From the NCBI GenBank assembly GCA_035277485.1, contig DATEKK010000198.1, forward strand, positions 40,171 to 104,170: a DNA stretch of 64,000 nucleotides, given 5' to 3'. The notes under the pieces are model-generated. The model worked only from the letters and a program-made list of their open reading frames with translations, was not told the DNA's origin and did no database searches. Position numbers and translations under genes: made by a program. This stretch comes from JADGGM01 sp035277485 (GTDB lineage: Bacteria; Gemmatimonadota; Gemmatimonadetes; Gemmatimonadales; Gemmatimonadaceae). Positions 16,337 through 25,485 of this stretch are shown here, piece after piece. The number at the start of each line of letters is the position of its first letter. Positions within the stretch are counted from its first letter, which is position 1.

Positions 16337-18208
16337 TCACGACGCGTTCGGCCCGAGTCCAACGAGATCCAGCAGAGCGAGAGCATTGGTGGACGTCGCG
16401 AGGCCATCGCGAAGTCGATAGTCGAAATGAAGTACGGGTGTGCCGCTCGTCCGATCGATGGAATCGGCAAACGACACGTAGCGTGCGGCACTCTGGATTG
16501 GCTCCGCGGAAGCGAGTGAGAGATCATGCGATGTCACAGCACCGATCGCACCGGCCTGAAGAAGATGTTCGAGTACGATCCGCGCGGCAACGCGGCGCTC
16601 GGAGGAGTTGGTGCCGTGCAGCATCTCGTCGAAGAGATAGAGGACTGGTGGCTGCTCTGGGAGGTGCGTGCGCGCGCCATCGACAACGCTCTTGAGACGC
16701 CGAAGCTCCGCCATGAAGAGAGAGACGCCGTTGGCGAGTGAGTCCTCGATGCGCATGCTCGCGTACACGCGCAGGGTGTGAGATCGGTAGCGCGATGCGC
16801 ATACGGGTCCACCCGCTTGCGCGAGCACGCAGTTGACGCCGATGGCGCGCAACAGTGTGCTCTTGCCCGACATGTTCGATCCGGTGACGAGGAGGAACGT
16901 TCCCGGAGGACCAAGGGTGATGTCGTTGGCGACGCGTTGGGCATCGGCAATGAGCGGGTGCGCCAGGTCCGCGGCCTCGAGGGTGACCGGGGCGTCGGCG
17001 TGAACATCGGGGAAAGTCCAACTCGGTTGATCGTGCGCGAGTGTCGAGAGCGCAGTGAGCGCCTCGAATTCGCCGAGTGTGCCGAGCCAACCGCGTACAT
17101 GCCGACCGGCGGTTCGCTTCCATGTGTCGAATGCCACACCCACGTGGAAATCCCACAAGAACAGCCAGTCGAGCACGAAATGGAGCATTGGCGACTGGCG
17201 CACCTCGGCCCACGATGCAATGCGTTCCACGCGCCCAAGAGCGGCCGCGGCACCGGGCGCTTCTCGGAGCGCAGCGGAAAGCGTCGCGAGACGAGGCGTG
17301 TCGAACGTGGCGCCGGCGATGACGGCGAGCATCGCGCGGTGCCCGCCTAACGCAGTGAACGAGACGCCCGGTATCGCGCTGCTGTCGTTCGCGCTGCCTC
17401 GAGCGGCCATCCGGAACACGCGCGCGACCACCACGATGGCTAACCACCAGGGATAGGCGAGGAGCGAAGCGGCTTGCAGGGCCATCGCGGCGATGATCAT
17501 GCCGGTGAGTGTCCGGCTGGCCCATACCAACGCGGGCCGATCGGCGAGAGTGCCTTCCGATTCGCACCAGGCGAAAAAGCGCTCGAGTGCGGCCGGATCG
17601 AGCTCCCCGACGCCGATCGCCAGAACGCCGAGATCGACGCGAACATCGTCCCGGGCTGCGAGCTCGCGAACGGCGGGTTGGCGCGCGGCGATGGTGCTCG
17701 CGGCGGGTGGCGGGTCCAAGAGCCACTCGCGCAGCGTCGGACGGCCGGGAGCAGAGGATGCAACGTCGAGCAGTTGCAGCAGACTCGATGGTCCGGTGAT
17801 CGCCAGGTCAGATGCGTAGGGGTGATTCGCGGGGTCGGCGGGTGTGCGCGGCACCGGGAGCGCAGACCATTCGCGCGAGATGCGATGCAGGGCGCGTTCG
17901 TGGTACGCGCGGCGATGCTCGAGCGCCGTGTACGCCATGCGGTTCTCGCGGTGCCGTCGGACGAGCAGCGCAAATGCGGCGAGCGTGACGACGACCGCGA
18001 CCAACGATACTAACGGAAGCGGCGCAGCCGGCGTCACGGCCCACGCACAGGCCAGGACGAACAGCGCGAACGCGAGCAGGCGATACCGCCCGATCCGCGT
18101 CGCCGCCGCGGCGACGAGGGCCGCTTGCCTCGCGCTCTCCTGTGCGCGCTCGCGGTGCCAGTCGGCGGGCGTCGCCCGGCGGGTATCGTTAGGCATCTCG
18201 GATGTCAT
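16337..18208 (-). CDS. Membrane-anchored MutS-like ATPase
   Basis: A 623-residue MutS-related protein without the mismatch-recognition domain. It has a predicted pair of membrane helices near residues 45-85, a second pair near residues 240-280, a helical lever/clamp-like region, and a C-terminal MutS ATPase: Walker A GSNMSGKSTLLR, an alanine-rich VCASRYRSHTLRVYASM segment, Walker B VLYLFDEMLHGTNSSER and switch TSHDLSLA. It differs from MutS2 in lacking a Smr domain. ATG 18208 overlaps the upstream hydrolase stop (ATGA). Such proteins are known only as MutS family protein; the role is unknown, possibly DNA handling at the membrane. Confidence 0.8.
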   Translation of the reverse strand: MTSEMPNDTRRATPADWHRERAQESARQAALVAAAATRIGRYRLLAFALFVLACAWAVTPAAPLPLVSLVAVVVTLAAFALLVRRHRENRMAYTALEHRRAYHERALHRISREWSALPVPRTPADPANHPYASDLAITGPSSLLQLLDVASSAPGRPTLREWLLDPPPAASTIAARQPAVRELAARDDVRVDLGVLAIGVGELDPAALERFFAWCESEGTLADRPALVWASRTLTGMIIAAMALQAASLLAYPWWLAIVVVARVFRMAARGSANDSSAIPGVSFTALGGHRAMLAVIAGATFDTPRLATLSAALREAPGAAAALGRVERIASWAEVRQSPMLHFVLDWLFLWDFHVGVAFDTWKRTAGRHVRGWLGTLGEFEALTALSTLAHDQPSWTFPDVHADAPVTLEAADLAHPLIADAQRVANDITLGPPGTFLLVTGSNMSGKSTLLRAIGVNCVLAQAGGPVCASRYRSHTLRVYASMRIEDSLANGVSLFMAELRRLKSVVDGARTHLPEQPPVLYLFDEMLHGTNSSERRVAARIVLEHLLQAGAIGAVTSHDLSLASAEPIQSAARYVSFADSIDRTSGTPVLHFDYRLRDGLATSTNALALLDLVGLGPNAS

Positions 18209-19203
18209 GGGCCGGTCGTCCGGCGGCGCAGCGCATCGTCGAGAAATTCGATCGCGCGTGCTTCCGCATAGTACACGGGTCGCCATGGTGCGGTGCCCGA
18301 GATGAATCCGACGTGTCCGCCTTTGGCCACGAACTCGACGTGCAGCGCCGAATTTGTTTTCGCGATCACGCGCACCTCGTCGAGTACCGAGGACGGCAGA
18401 AATGGATCGTCGACTGCGTTGAGCAACAGCGTCGGCACGCGCACGCGGCCGAGGAATCGGATGGAGCTCGACTGGTCGTAGTAGTCGCGCGCATCGCGAA
18501 AACCGTGGATGGGAGCCGTAACGGCATCGTCGAAGTCCCACAGCGTGCGGGCACGCGCGATGGCGGCGCGATCGAGGCGGCCGGGGAAGCGCGCGGCCTT
18601 TCCTAACGCCTTCCGTCGCAAGCTGCGCAGAAAGTACGACTCGTAGAGCTTGGAGAAGCCGCGCTGCAAGTGCATCGACCCCCGAGCGAGATCGAACGGC
18701 ACAGACACAGCCGCCGCGGCGACGACCTGAGACGGCACGCACTCAGCTCGTTCGCCGAGCCATTTGAGCAGGACGTTGCCACCCAGCGAGACGCCCGTTA
18801 GCACGATCGGTTGATGCGGTTGCGCCGCGATCAACGTGCGCACGACAAAATCGAGGTCGCCCGTTTCGCCCGAGTGATACGAGCGCAAGAGTCGGTTGGG
18901 TTCGCCGCCGCACGATCGAAAGGCGAGAACATCCGCGGCCCACCCGCGACCGCGTGCCGCCATGAGCAGACCGCGCGCGTAATGCGAGTTCGACGAGCCC
19001 TCGAGGCCGTGAAGAACTACCAAGCGCGGTTGTCCGTCGCGGCCGCGGATTCGATCGATGTCCAGGAAGTCGCCATCAGGCGTGTCCCACCGCTCGCGAT
19101 CCGTGTCCACGCGTTGTCGCGTGCGGACCATCTTGCCCCACAGCGTTCGGACATGGGCGCCCGGTACCCACCACGCCGCGCGATATCGAAGTGGAGTGCT
19201 CAC
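18205..19203 (-). CDS. YheT-like alpha/beta hydrolase
   Basis: A 332-residue alpha/beta hydrolase of the YheT/ABHD1 family: LVVLHGLEGSSNSHYARGL (oxyanion region), FRSCGGEPNRLLRSYHSGETGDLDFVV, nucleophile elbow LTGVSLGGNVLLKWLGE, acid in LLLNAVDDPFLP and catalytic His in AKGGHVGFI. Natural substrates in bacteria are unclear; short-chain esters or lipids are suspected for the family. GTG 19203 is chosen because it opens with STPLRYRAAWWVPGAHVRTLW, the usual family start. It is translationally coupled to the MutS-like gene. Confidence 0.82.
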   Translation of the reverse strand: MSTPLRYRAAWWVPGAHVRTLWGKMVRTRQRVDTDRERWDTPDGDFLDIDRIRGRDGQPRLVVLHGLEGSSNSHYARGLLMAARGRGWAADVLAFRSCGGEPNRLLRSYHSGETGDLDFVVRTLIAAQPHQPIVLTGVSLGGNVLLKWLGERAECVPSQVVAAAAVSVPFDLARGSMHLQRGFSKLYESYFLRSLRRKALGKAARFPGRLDRAAIARARTLWDFDDAVTAPIHGFRDARDYYDQSSSIRFLGRVRVPTLLLNAVDDPFLPSSVLDEVRVIAKTNSALHVEFVAKGGHVGFISGTAPWRPVYYAEARAIEFLDDALRRRTTGP

Positions 19204-19273
19204 GCGGCTGAGCGCAACCTGGCGATCGTATAGATTCCGTGCACGCTCAATTCTCGCTCCTCGACGGGCAGGC

Positions 19274-19624
19274 ATGGAAGTACAGATCTTCGGCACGCGC
19301 AAGTGCGCGGACACGCGAAAGGCGCAACGGTTCTTCTCGGAGCGCCGTGTGCGAACGCATTTCGTGAACCTCGCGGAGCGGCCGGCATCCCGCGGAGAGC
19401 TCACGCGTTTCGTACAACGATTCGGCGTGCCGGCATTGGTCGATACCGAATCTCGGCGTTACGCGGAGCTCGGACTCCGCGCTTCTCGGCTTTCGGACGA
19501 GCGGTGGTTGGCTCTGTTGGTGGACGAGCCACAGTTGTTACGCACACCACTGGTTCGGTTTCAGCAACGGCTGACGGTAGGTCTCGCGGAATCCGAGTGG
19601 GCATCGTGGCTCGCCGCATCGTAA
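19274..19624 (+). CDS. ArsC/Spx-family thioredoxin-fold protein
   Basis: A 116-residue protein of the ArsC/Spx/YffB class. It opens with MEVQIFGTRKCADTRKAQRFF, the thioredoxin-fold strand followed by the single conserved Cys and an Arg four residues later, and carries the family block LLRTPLVRF near residue 90. A true arsenate reductase should keep the Cys and three Arg; here it could equally be a YffB-like glutathione-dependent reductase or a regulator. No other ars genes are nearby. It is divergent from the hydrolase gene and sits 22 bases before the ABC-F gene. Confidence 0.75.
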   Translation: MEVQIFGTRKCADTRKAQRFFSERRVRTHFVNLAERPASRGELTRFVQRFGVPALVDTESRRYAELGLRASRLSDERWLALLVDEPQLLRTPLVRFQQRLTVGLAESEWASWLAAS

Positions 19625-19646
19625 TCGACAACCGTTCGCGCTCGGC

Positions 19647-21572
19647 ATGACTCAGCTGTCGATGGCACAGGTGGGCATCACGTTCGGATCCGAGCCGCTG
19701 CTCACGGACGTGACCTTCACCGTGGGCGCCGGCGAACGCTGGGGCATCATCGGCCGTAACGGCTCCGGGAAAACGAGTTTGTTCCGGCTCGTCATGGGAA
19801 CCGTGGAGCCGTCGACCGGCGCCGTGAGTCGTGCGAACGGACTGCGGCTCGCGCTTCTCGAGCAACTCCGCGACTTCGGCGATGCGCGAACCGTGTGGGA
19901 CGCCGCCGCCGCGCCGTTCGGCAGACTCATCGCGCTCGAGCGTTCGTTAGGCGGACAAGCCGAGCGGATGGGTGCGCTGGGCGACCGCGTGACGGCGGAC
20001 GATCTGGATGCGTACGCGCACGACCTCGAGCGTTTCGAGCACGAGGGCGGCTACACCTATTCATCTCGCGTCGACGCGGTGCTGCACGGGCTGGGTTTCG
20101 ATCCGGAGCGAGCACGCGCGCAATCTGTGGACACGCTGAGCGGTGGAGAGCGCGGGCGCGTTGCGCTTGCGCGTCAACTGGTGACGCCAGCCGATGTTCT
20201 CCTCCTCGACGAGCCGACCAATCACCTCGACCTCGAGACATCCTCGTGGCTCGAATCGTACTTGCGTGACGCCGGTGAGACGGTGCTGCTCATCAGCCAC
20301 GACCGCGCGTTTCTCGATGGCGTGGTCGACCATGTGCTGCACTTGGAAGACGGGCGTGCGTTCACCTACACCGGGAACTATCGCGCATTCGTCCGACAAC
20401 GCGACGAACGCCGGCTCACCCAGCAGCGCGCCTACGCGCAGCAGCAGCGCGTGATTGCCGGCGAAGAGGATTACATTCGGCGGAACATCGCCGGACAGAA
20501 CAGTCGCCAAGCGAAGGGACGACGCACGCGCTTGGAGCGGATGCCGAGACTGAGTCTGCCCCCGAGCGAAGAAGACGTGATGGCGTTTCGTCTATCGGCG
20601 ACGGAGCGGGGCGGCGATCAGGTACTGGTCGCGGACCGCGCCCGCGTCGCGCAGGACGGCCGCGAGCTCATTGCGGACTTCTCGGCGACAGTACGGCGCG
20701 GCGACGTGATCGGACTGGTGGGCGCGAACGGCACCGGCAAGTCGTCGCTCTTGCGCGCGGCAGTGGGCGAGCTCGAGCTCGCGGGCGGAACGATTCGGTC
20801 AGGCGGATCGATCGCGGCGGCGTATTATCGGCAGGAGCTCACGCAAGTGCCGGCCGGGCAATCGCTGCTGGACGTCATCGCGACATTGAGACCGCTATGG
20901 GGCCGTGGCGCGCTCCTCAGCCACCTCGCCCGGTTCGGATTCACGGGCGACACCGTGCAGCGGAGCACCAATACGCTGTCCGGAGGCGAACGAGCGCGAT
21001 TGGCGCTCGCCATGCTGATGCTCGCGCATGCGAATCTGATTTTGCTCGACGAGCCGACCAATCACCTCGACGTAGAGTCGATCGAAGCGCTCGAGGATGC
21101 ACTATCGGCGTATGATGGCACGATCGTTCTCGTGAGCCACGACCGCGCCCTGCTGCGGAGTCTCGCAACGCGCGTGTGGTCGCTCGAGAATCGGCGCATC
21201 GTGGATTTCGACGGAGGGTTTGCCGACTGGGAGCAGTGGGTGGACGAGCGGCGCCGAACGGCCGCCAGCGCGAAGACCGAACCGAGTCGGCCAACGCGCG
21301 AGGAGCGCAGAGCGGCGGCCGAGAGAGAACAACGTCGAGTCGAGGAACGCACGAGTCGAGCGGCGCGGCGCGCACTCGACGCTGCCGAGGCGGACGTCAT
21401 GCGCATCGATGCGCGCGTCACGTCACTCACCGCCTTGCTCGAGGATCCGGCGCTGTACGACTCTCCGTCCGGACTCGAGCGCGTTCGCGAATTGAGCGCC
21501 GAGCTCGATACGGCAAAGCGCGAGCTGGATGCGGCGGTCGGCCGGTGGGAGGAGATTGCTAACGACGAGTAG
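19647..21572 (+). CDS. ABC-F family ATPase (Uup/EttA-like)
   Basis: A 641-residue soluble protein with two ABC domains and no membrane part. Domain 1: Walker A GRNGSGKTS, signature LSGGERGRVALA, Walker B VLLLDEPTNHLDLE. An arm/linker rich in Arg and Gln follows (QRAYAQQQRVIAGEEDYIRRN). Domain 2: Walker A GANGTGKSS, signature LSGGERARLALA, Walker B LILLDEPTNHLDVE. A charged coiled-coil C-terminus (about residues 545-640) is Uup-like and may bind DNA or the ribosome. ABC-F proteins act on translating ribosomes; whether this one gives antibiotic protection cannot be judged. Confidence 0.92.
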   Translation: MTQLSMAQVGITFGSEPLLTDVTFTVGAGERWGIIGRNGSGKTSLFRLVMGTVEPSTGAVSRANGLRLALLEQLRDFGDARTVWDAAAAPFGRLIALERSLGGQAERMGALGDRVTADDLDAYAHDLERFEHEGGYTYSSRVDAVLHGLGFDPERARAQSVDTLSGGERGRVALARQLVTPADVLLLDEPTNHLDLETSSWLESYLRDAGETVLLISHDRAFLDGVVDHVLHLEDGRAFTYTGNYRAFVRQRDERRLTQQRAYAQQQRVIAGEEDYIRRNIAGQNSRQAKGRRTRLERMPRLSLPPSEEDVMAFRLSATERGGDQVLVADRARVAQDGRELIADFSATVRRGDVIGLVGANGTGKSSLLRAAVGELELAGGTIRSGGSIAAAYYRQELTQVPAGQSLLDVIATLRPLWGRGALLSHLARFGFTGDTVQRSTNTLSGGERARLALAMLMLAHANLILLDEPTNHLDVESIEALEDALSAYDGTIVLVSHDRALLRSLATRVWSLENRRIVDFDGGFADWEQWVDERRRTAASAKTEPSRPTREERRAAAEREQRRVEERTSRAARRALDAAEADVMRIDARVTSLTALLEDPALYDSPSGLERVRELSAELDTAKRELDAAVGRWEEIANDE

Positions 21573-21580
21573 CGCGCGTC

Positions 21581-22522
21581 TCAGAACTCGCCGATGAAGC
21601 CGATCTCCGGCTCCAGGTGGTGGCCGAACTTCTCCTGCACGCATTGCTGCGCGGTGGCAATCACCGCGCGCACGTCCGACGCCGTCGCGTGGCCAAGGTT
21701 GACGATGATGTTCGCGTGGATCGTCGAGATCTGCGCATCGCCGTGTCGGTGACCCTTGAGCCCGCACTGGTCGATGAGGCGTCCAGCACCCACTCCCTCG
21801 ATTTTCTTGAAGATGGATCCCGCGCTGGGGAACCAATCGAGCCACGGGTGACGCGCGCCGCGCCAACTGAGATTCTCTTCCATGATGCGTCGCATCGTTG
21901 CGGGCTCGCCGGGCGATAGCTTCAGCGTCGCGGTGAGCACGACGTCGCGGCGGTGGTGAAACACCGTGTCGTCGTATCCGAACTGGACGTACGACGCGTC
22001 CACCGAACGGCGCGATCCATCTTCCGCGAGAATCTCACAGGAGTCGAACACGTCGGCCAGGAACATCGTGCGCGATCGCTCGGGCGCCGGCGCGAGAAAA
22101 TGCAAGTTCTGCCACACCGCGCCGCCTAACGAGCTGGGGATGCCCACGTAGTGCTCGAGCCCGGACCAGCCGCGCCGCACCGCCTCCATGATCAGCTCGC
22201 GCATGATCGTCCCGCTCTCGGCGCACACGCGGCCGTCCTCGAACCAATGCGCGTGCGACGCCGTATTCCGGATGACCAGTCCGCGGAATCCGCGGTCGCC
22301 GATCAGAATGTTCGCGCCGAGTCCCAGCACAAACCACGGAATGTCGGCGTCGCGCGCCGTGCTAACGGCGATCGCCAACTCGTCGGCGGTCTCCACCTCG
22401 ACGAACAGATCGGCGGGCCCTCCGATCTTGAACGTCGTGTAGGGTGCGAGTGTGACGCCGGTACGCACGCGCGCGTGACCGAAGCACGAGGCCAGGCGAG
22501 CGGCGGCGGTGGCGTTATGCAC
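21581..22522 (-). CDS. murB: UDP-N-acetylenolpyruvoylglucosamine reductase MurB
   Basis: A 313-residue MurB, the FAD enzyme that reduces UDP-GlcNAc-enolpyruvate to UDP-MurNAc. Seen: APYTTFKIGGPADLFVEV at the N-terminus, the FAD-binding LGLGANILIGDRGFRGLVI, YVGIPSSLGGAVWQN, the catalytic serine block PSAGSIFKK and C-terminal Glu in EPEIGFIGEF. Unlike many clusters it is not beside other mur or fts genes. GTG 22522 overlaps the hisI-like stop by eight bases. The plus-strand ABC-F gene ends nine bases away, convergently. Confidence 0.93.
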   Translation of the reverse strand: MHNATAAARLASCFGHARVRTGVTLAPYTTFKIGGPADLFVEVETADELAIAVSTARDADIPWFVLGLGANILIGDRGFRGLVIRNTASHAHWFEDGRVCAESGTIMRELIMEAVRRGWSGLEHYVGIPSSLGGAVWQNLHFLAPAPERSRTMFLADVFDSCEILAEDGSRRSVDASYVQFGYDDTVFHHRRDVVLTATLKLSPGEPATMRRIMEENLSWRGARHPWLDWFPSAGSIFKKIEGVGAGRLIDQCGLKGHRHGDAQISTIHANIIVNLGHATASDVRAVIATAQQCVQEKFGHHLEPEIGFIGEF

Positions 22523-23084
22523 GGCTCGACACCGGGCCCGATGTGGGTGCCGTGCGCTGACCGAGCAGGCGTTGGACGTCGGACAACGTGCCACCGGCTG
22601 CGCACAACGCAACCAGCGCGCGATGGACCAGACTCGCAACTTCCTCGCTCGCGATCGACAGATCCTCGGTTGCGCACATCGTGATCGCACGGGCCGCTTC
22701 ATCGCCTAACGCGCGGAGGCGCGTCCGCGCGGCCGCGCCCTCGGACGCGCGGCGCTCGGGCGGCGCATCGACCTCGTTGGTCTCCGGATGCGTGAAGCAC
22801 GAGATCGCGCCCGTATGGCACACCGGGCCGATCGGCGACACGCGCGCCAACAGTGCGTCGCCATCGCAATCGCACTCGAGCGACACGACGCGTTGCCGAT
22901 TGCCGGTATTCGGCCGCCACCGTCCACTCAATCTGGTGTGACATTGGAGATCGCCGGTTGCCAGCGTTTGCACGATCGACTCGCGGTCGGCGCGAGCTAC
23001 CATCAACACGTCGCCGGTCTTCGCGTCCTGCGCCACGACCGTGACGAAGTCATGCGAGAAGTCGAGTTGCGAAAGGTCGAACAT
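22515..23084 (-). CDS. HisI-like protein (phosphoribosyl-AMP cyclohydrolase family) with degenerate HisE-like tail
   Basis: A 189-residue protein whose first 110 residues align with HisI: VTVVAQDAKTGDVLMVA, the metal-binding ECDCDGDALLARV and GPVCHTGAISCF are intact. The substrate-binding block that normally reads SRSR-x-LW-x-KG-x-x-SG is replaced by HTRLSGRWRPNTGNRQ. The last 65 residues resemble half of HisE (LGDEAARAI...SEEVASLVHRALVAL), but the acidic residues of the EExxE and ExxD motifs are largely missing. It lies 73 bases after a HisA-like gene. It may be the pathway enzyme or a repurposed paralogue. Confidence 0.7.
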   Translation of the reverse strand: MFDLSQLDFSHDFVTVVAQDAKTGDVLMVARADRESIVQTLATGDLQCHTRLSGRWRPNTGNRQRVVSLECDCDGDALLARVSPIGPVCHTGAISCFTHPETNEVDAPPERRASEGAAARTRLRALGDEAARAITMCATEDLSIASEEVASLVHRALVALCAAGGTLSDVQRLLGQRTAPTSGPVSSRA

Positions 23085-23157
23085 GGTGGCTCCGCGCGCA
23101 GCGCGCGTGGTCGGTGTCTTGCCTAACGGATGAAGGAAGCGCCGCGCCGGCGCCTCG

Positions 23158-23835
23158 TCATTGCTGAGAGAACTGCTCGGCCAGGACACGAGCGTCGAGT
23201 GCCCCTGTCGTGAGCGCCCAACCCACGATCGCGGCCGACACCCCGCGCTCCTCGAGATCGCGCAGCTCCGACACCGTCGTGATGCCGCCCGCCGCGATGA
23301 CCGGATTCGTCGACATCTCCGTCAGATCTTCCATGAGAAACAGGTCGGTCCCACGCATCTGCCGATCGCGCTGCGCCACAGTCACGATCACGGAGGCGAG
23401 CGGTAACTCGTTCCAGTCCTCGACCGTGCTCAACACGTCGCGCGCCATCGTGCGCCGGTCGCGGGTGGTGATGTGACGATCCCGGACGAGCGCGGCCACG
23501 GCGACACGACCTGGAAATTGAGACGCTACGTCGTCGAGCCAACTCGTCTCCTCGATCGCGCGAGCGCCGACAACGACCCCGTCCGCTCCTGCGCTGATAA
23601 GACGATCGACTTCATCGACGGTGCGGACATCGCCGCCCACCTGAATCTCCGCATCTATGCTGTGCAGCAATGATGTGATCACGGCGGCGTTGTTACCGCG
23701 TCCTGACGCAGCATCCAGGTCGGTGACGTGCAGTCTTCCAAATCCCATGGCAACCCATGATCGCGCGACCTCGATTGCATCGGCAAGCTGCGCGGATTCG
23801 CCGTTGCGGAGATTAAGGGCTGGAATGACGATCAA
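23158..23835 (-). CDS. HisA-like TIM-barrel protein lacking the catalytic aspartates
   Basis: A 225-residue (beta-alpha)8 protein of the HisA/HisF family: IVIPALNLRNGESAQL, GFGRLHVTDLDAASGRGNN, IQVGGDVRT, PVIAAGGITTVSELRDL and SAAIVGWALTTGAL follow HisA closely, including both phosphate-binding halves. In HisA the first strand ends IPAIDLRGG with a catalytic Asp; here that residue is Asn. The second catalytic Asp (VGLDAR in HisA) falls on AALVRDR, so it is Val. The TTG start at 23835 gives the canonical N-terminus. With its HisI-like neighbour it could be a diverged isomerase with another sugar-phosphate substrate. Confidence 0.72.
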   Translation of the reverse strand: MIVIPALNLRNGESAQLADAIEVARSWVAMGFGRLHVTDLDAASGRGNNAAVITSLLHSIDAEIQVGGDVRTVDEVDRLISAGADGVVVGARAIEETSWLDDVASQFPGRVAVAALVRDRHITTRDRRTMARDVLSTVEDWNELPLASVIVTVAQRDRQMRGTDLFLMEDLTEMSTNPVIAAGGITTVSELRDLEERGVSAAIVGWALTTGALDARVLAEQFSQQ

Positions 23836-23962
23836 CAGAGCTCTCCCGGATCGCGCCGCGGATGGCGTCGCCGCGTTCGTTAGTCGACGCCGGCCGTGCA
23901 ACGAGACAATCGGATATTATTGCGCACCATCGCTCCCGGCACGTGAGGCTGCAAGCGGGAAC

Positions 23963-23998
23963 GAAAAAAGAACGGCCCGTCCATCATGGGCGGGCCGT
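23963..23998 (-). terminator. Rho-independent terminator after the SufR-like gene
   Basis: An 8-base-pair GC stem (ACGGCCCG 23972-23979 with CGGGCCGT 23991-23998) followed on the minus strand by six T residues. It lies 39 bases beyond the stop codon of the SufR-like gene. The remaining gap to the HisA-like gene holds nothing else that I can name. Confidence 0.8.
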
Positions 23999-24036
23999 CG
24001 TGAAGCCTCGTGGTCGTACCTATCACGCTCGTCGAC

Positions 24037-24672
24037 TCACTCAACCGAAACCTCGAAACAACACTGTGGACGCTCGCCGTGCTCGCAGCATTCGCGCACA
24101 GGTGCGCCGACCGCTTCACTGAGCAGCATTTCCACCGATCCGCAGACTTCCGGGTGACCTCGCACCGCGGTGCCGAGCGGGCAGCCGTAACCGCGAATGC
24201 GAAGAACACCGTCGTTTTCCTCGACGGACGTCGCACCGCCGAGCTCCTCGAGGAGATTGGCCGCACGCTCCACGCGCTCACGACGGGTTCCACTTCCTCG
24301 TGTCTTGTCTTCGGCGAGCCGCTTCCCGACCGTCTTCATGAGGCTCTGGAGCTCGGTCGGGCTCATGCGTTCGGAGAGCACGTCGATGAGTCGAGCGAAC
24401 ACCACCACGTACGCGCGCGAGAGCAGCTCGTTCGTCTCGTCCGTCGCGCGATACGTATGCGCCGGCTTTCCGACCGAGCCTCGCTTGGGCGCGTCTTGCT
24501 CGACTAGTCCGTCGCGCTCCAGCGATGCGAGATGGGCTCGAACAGCGTTGTCGGTGAGGCGGAGATCGCGGGCGATCTGGTCCACCGTGAGCGCCGCTCG
24601 TCTGAGGAGCCCGACGATACGTCCGCGCGTACTGGCGTAAAACTTACGATTCCAACGGGTTACGCTATTCAT
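24037..24672 (-). CDS. SufR-like DeoR/ArsR-type transcriptional regulator with cysteine cluster
   Basis: A 211-residue regulator with an N-terminal winged helix-turn-helix (TRGRIVGLLRRAALTVDQIARDLRLTDNAVRAHLASLERDGLV, wing GSVGKPAHTYRATD) and a C-terminal domain carrying GCPLG, VCGS, ECCEHG and QCCFEV cysteines, consistent with Fe-S binding as in SufR. SufR represses Fe-S assembly genes when its cluster is present; no suf genes are in this window. It is divergent from the DUF4142 gene across a 165-base AT-rich gap. ATG 24672 is preferred over upstream starts that run into that gap. Confidence 0.8.
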   Translation of the reverse strand: MNSVTRWNRKFYASTRGRIVGLLRRAALTVDQIARDLRLTDNAVRAHLASLERDGLVEQDAPKRGSVGKPAHTYRATDETNELLSRAYVVVFARLIDVLSERMSPTELQSLMKTVGKRLAEDKTRGSGTRRERVERAANLLEELGGATSVEENDGVLRIRGYGCPLGTAVRGHPEVCGSVEMLLSEAVGAPVRECCEHGERPQCCFEVSVE

Positions 24673-24837
24673 ATGGCGGTCCTTGTCGTATCGCACAGGA
24701 TAACAGTTGGCGCAAGGAAACACAATATCTACACGATTTGATTGACAAATTGTTATAACCAGCACCATCTTCTCACGCACGATATCCCGGGATGAGTGGG
24801 GCTCGGGACCACAATCCAGCACGAAGAGGAGGATGTC

Positions 24838-25404
24838 ATGCTGAAGATGGTATCAATCGCCGCAGTTGTAGGGCTCGCGTCAGCGTTCGCGATGCCGGCC
24901 ACACACACGCCGAAGGCGCATCCGACGACGACCGCGCCCGCCACGGTTCGCGTGGCGCTCGATGACGCCACCATCGTTGCAATCTTCGACGAAGCGAACA
25001 CGGCGGATATCGAGACGAGCGGTCTCGCCGCGTCGCGCGCCAGCAATAAGGACGTTCGCGAGTTAGGCAAGCAGTTCGCCCGCGACCACAAAGCAGTCCG
25101 CCAACAGGGCCGTGACCTGGCGAAGAAGCTGGGCGTGAAGCCGACTGCGCCAAAGCCCGATCAGGGCGCCGAGGCCGCTGCAGCCGCCCTCAAGGATCTG
25201 AAGACGAAGCACGGAGCCGAATTCGACAAGGCGTATCTTGCGCACGAGGTCGCGTTCCATCAGCAAGTGATCGACGCGATCAACAACACGCTCCTGCCTG
25301 CCATTCAGAACGCGGAGCTCAAGGCGTTCGTGCAGAAGGTCGTCCCGGCGTTCGAGGGACACCTGGCGGCAGCGAAGAATCTGCAAGCCAAGATCGGCCA
25401 GTAA
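24838..25404 (+). CDS. DUF4142-domain secreted protein
   Basis: A 188-residue secreted protein: signal peptide MLKMVSIAAVVGLASAFA, a Thr/Pro linker, then a DUF4142 helical bundle (VAIFDEANTADIETSGLAASRASNKDVRELGKQFARDHKAVRQQGRDLAKKLG ... AYLAHEVAFHQQVID), with the conserved AHE/H residues that recall ferritin-like bundles. ATG 24838 has an excellent ribosome site (GAGGAGG). The function of DUF4142 is not established. It is divergent from the SufR-like regulator and could be its target (inference). Confidence 0.85.
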   Translation: MLKMVSIAAVVGLASAFAMPATHTPKAHPTTTAPATVRVALDDATIVAIFDEANTADIETSGLAASRASNKDVRELGKQFARDHKAVRQQGRDLAKKLGVKPTAPKPDQGAEAAAAALKDLKTKHGAEFDKAYLAHEVAFHQQVIDAINNTLLPAIQNAELKAFVQKVVPAFEGHLAAAKNLQAKIGQ

Positions 25405-25485
25405 CCGCGATGCTCGCCAGTCCGCGACTTGAAGTGCGGCCGTGGTGCCTGTAACTCTGCGACCACACGTCACGGAGCGTTTGCG

